Shown piece after piece: positions 35,646 through 36,866 of a stretch of DNA of 36,866 nucleotides. The number at the start of each line of letters is the position of its first letter. Positions within the stretch are counted from its first letter, which is position 1. Below the pieces are notes generated by a model, which saw nothing but the letters and a program-made list of their open reading frames with translations, ran no database searches and had not been told where the DNA came from. The translations under genes and the position numbers were made by a program. This DNA is from Ignavibacteria bacterium (GTDB lineage Bacteria > Bacteroidota > Ignavibacteria > Kapaibacteriales > Kapaibacteriaceae), in assembly GCA_947458785.1 (NCBI GenBank), contig CANGZU010000008.1, positions 1 to 36,866 of the forward strand, written 5' to 3'.

Positions 35646-36460
35646 ACGATCTTGCTTACGATGTGATTGACAAGGTTCGTCATCTTCGGTTCTGCGATCG
35701 CAGCTGCTTCCAGAACATGCTCCAAACTAACTGGTTGAAGTGAATCAGGGAAACACTCATCGGTAATGATGCTGATGCCGAGCACAGCCATGCCCATGTG
35801 GCGGGCAACGATACACTCTGGTACGGTACTCATGCCAACAACATCTGCGCCAATACTTCGAAGGAATCGATACTCTGCGCGCGTTTCAAGATTCGGACCG
35901 GTTACAGCTACGTACACACCTCGATGCACCTTGATGCCGAGCTCAAGAGCAGCCCCTTCTGCAAGACTGAGTAAGTGCCGCGAGTACGGTTCGCTCATAT
36001 CAGGAAAGCGCGGGCCCAGCTCATCAATGTTCGGTCCAACCAGAGGATTATCTCCAAGTAAGTTGATGTGGTCGTCTATGAGCATGATATCGCCACGCCG
36101 ATACAGCGGATTCATACCACCGCACGCATTGGAGACAATAAGTGTTTCTACGCCCAGCATCTTGAAAACTCGTACAGGAAGTGTTATCTGCTGAAGTGTG
36201 TATCCCTCGTACTGATGGAATCTACCCTGCATAACAACAACAGGAACGCCTGCCAGTGATCCGAAGATCAAACGCCCCTTGTGTGATTCTACGGTGCTTA
36301 CAGGGAAACTCGAAATGTCTTCGTAAGGCATTGAAAAATCGACATCTACCTGAGCTGCAAGGGCTCCGAGGCCAGTTCCAAGGATGATTCCGACCTTTGG
36401 TTCTCCCTTGTAATGATTTCGGATATCATCGACGCACTGCTGGATTTGGGTAATGTTCAT
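35642..36460 (-). CDS. Purine nucleoside phosphorylase (paralog 2)
   Basis: KVGIILGTGLGALA, VVVMQGRFHQYEGYTLQQITLPVRVFKMLG, IVSNACGGMNP, YVAVTGPNLETRAEYRFLRSIGADVVGMSTVPECIVARH. Confidence 0.95.
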   Translation of the reverse strand: MNITQIQQCVDDIRNHYKGEPKVGIILGTGLGALAAQVDVDFSMPYEDISSFPVSTVESHKGRLIFGSLAGVPVVVMQGRFHQYEGYTLQQITLPVRVFKMLGVETLIVSNACGGMNPLYRRGDIMLIDDHINLLGDNPLVGPNIDELGPRFPDMSEPYSRHLLSLAEGAALELGIKVHRGVYVAVTGPNLETRAEYRFLRSIGADVVGMSTVPECIVARHMGMAVLGISIITDECFPDSLQPVSLEHVLEAAAIAEPKMTNLVNHIVSKIV

Positions 36461-36494
36461 GTTGGATCGAGATAGCCCGCGCCGTTCCGTATTT

Positions 36495-36512
36495 ATGCAC
36501 TTTGCGGTGCAT
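36495..36512. promoter_or_regulatory. Perfect inverted repeat ATGCAC-TTTGCG-GTGCAT in a divergent intergenic region (candidate operator)
   Basis: 6-bp arms at 36495-36500 and 36507-36512, between PNP paralog 2 (minus) and the 36673 gene (plus). Confidence 0.35.
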
Positions 36513-36672
36513 ATGTTCGGCCTTGCTCGGATGTAAAAAAAAGATATCTTGACTTTTGTCGGTGGAACGAAAACTAGCAGGATTTGTTTTTACTGGCAAC
36601 CAAACGTTGAAGGTTCATGCACAAGTAGAAAACCAAAAAGACATGTTACATCATCAACTCAAAGGCATTGCA

Positions 36673-36866
36673 ATGAACAATTTGCTACGAAAATTGCTCA
36701 TCTGCCTCATAGCGCTTACATCCCTCTCAGCTGTCACAATGACGGAGCTGAGAGCCCAAATGCTCATTACCGTGGGCGGCGGGCCTGGAGCTGGGGGACC
36801 GTTCTATGGACAGAACATCTATCCTAATCCTCTCATGGACTATTGGTGGACCATACGAAGCCAGTA
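36673..36866 (+). CDS. N-terminus of a secreted protein truncated by the right window edge
   Basis: Manual translation MNNLLRKLLICLIALTSLSAVTMTELRAQMLITVGGGPGAGGPFYGQNIYPNPLMDYWWTIRSQ..., signal peptide with a probable RAQ cleavage region. Open at the window end, so missed by the ORF track. Confidence 0.7.
   Translation, partial: MNNLLRKLLICLIALTSLSAVTMTELRAQMLITVGGGPGAGGPFYGQNIYPNPLMDYWWTIRSQ

Noticed and set aside
1-36866. Mobile elements, phage genes, toxin-antitoxin, restriction-modification or anti-phage systems
   Set aside because: No transposase, integrase, phage structural, nuclease/methylase or paired small toxin-antitoxin motifs were recognised among the supported ORFs. MutS and Hsp33 are housekeeping.

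Overview
The window is a roughly 37 kb, gene-dense chromosomal segment, probably from the Bacteroidota/Chlorobiota/Ignavibacteria sphere. That lineage guess is inferred from gene content only. Most of it is recognisable housekeeping or respiratory content. (1) A minus-strand operon, PNP -> lipoprotein -> ribD -> TPR protein -> a large secreted protein running off the left edge. (2) yicC-gmk-E1 alpha/beta fusion. (3) A complete cbb3 oxidase cluster: Rrf2 regulator, ccoI, ccoS, fused ccoNO, ccoQ, mono-heme ccoP, ccoG, ccoH, a SafE-like protein and a cytochrome c. (4) pdhA-pdhB, tandem GT4 glycosyltransferases and a GT9. (5) aspS, a DUF1460-like protein, lplA, tyrS, smpB, tRNA-Ser(GCU), mutS and hslO. 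(6) A second PNP -> lipoprotein -> pta operon. The most novel-looking item is the left-edge protein (1..1919, minus), which the ORF track missed because it is open at the edge. It has a signal peptide, an unassigned domain of about 270 aa, and at least 12 degenerate 26-27 aa repeats of the form G[ND]DxY...SQGxG...GxGxLxDxx. A second non-gene signal is the octamer GCCCCTTG/CAAGGGGC, found 15 times by eye, in several reading frames, where about 1 is expected. No CRISPR, transposon, integrase, phage or recognisable defence system was found.
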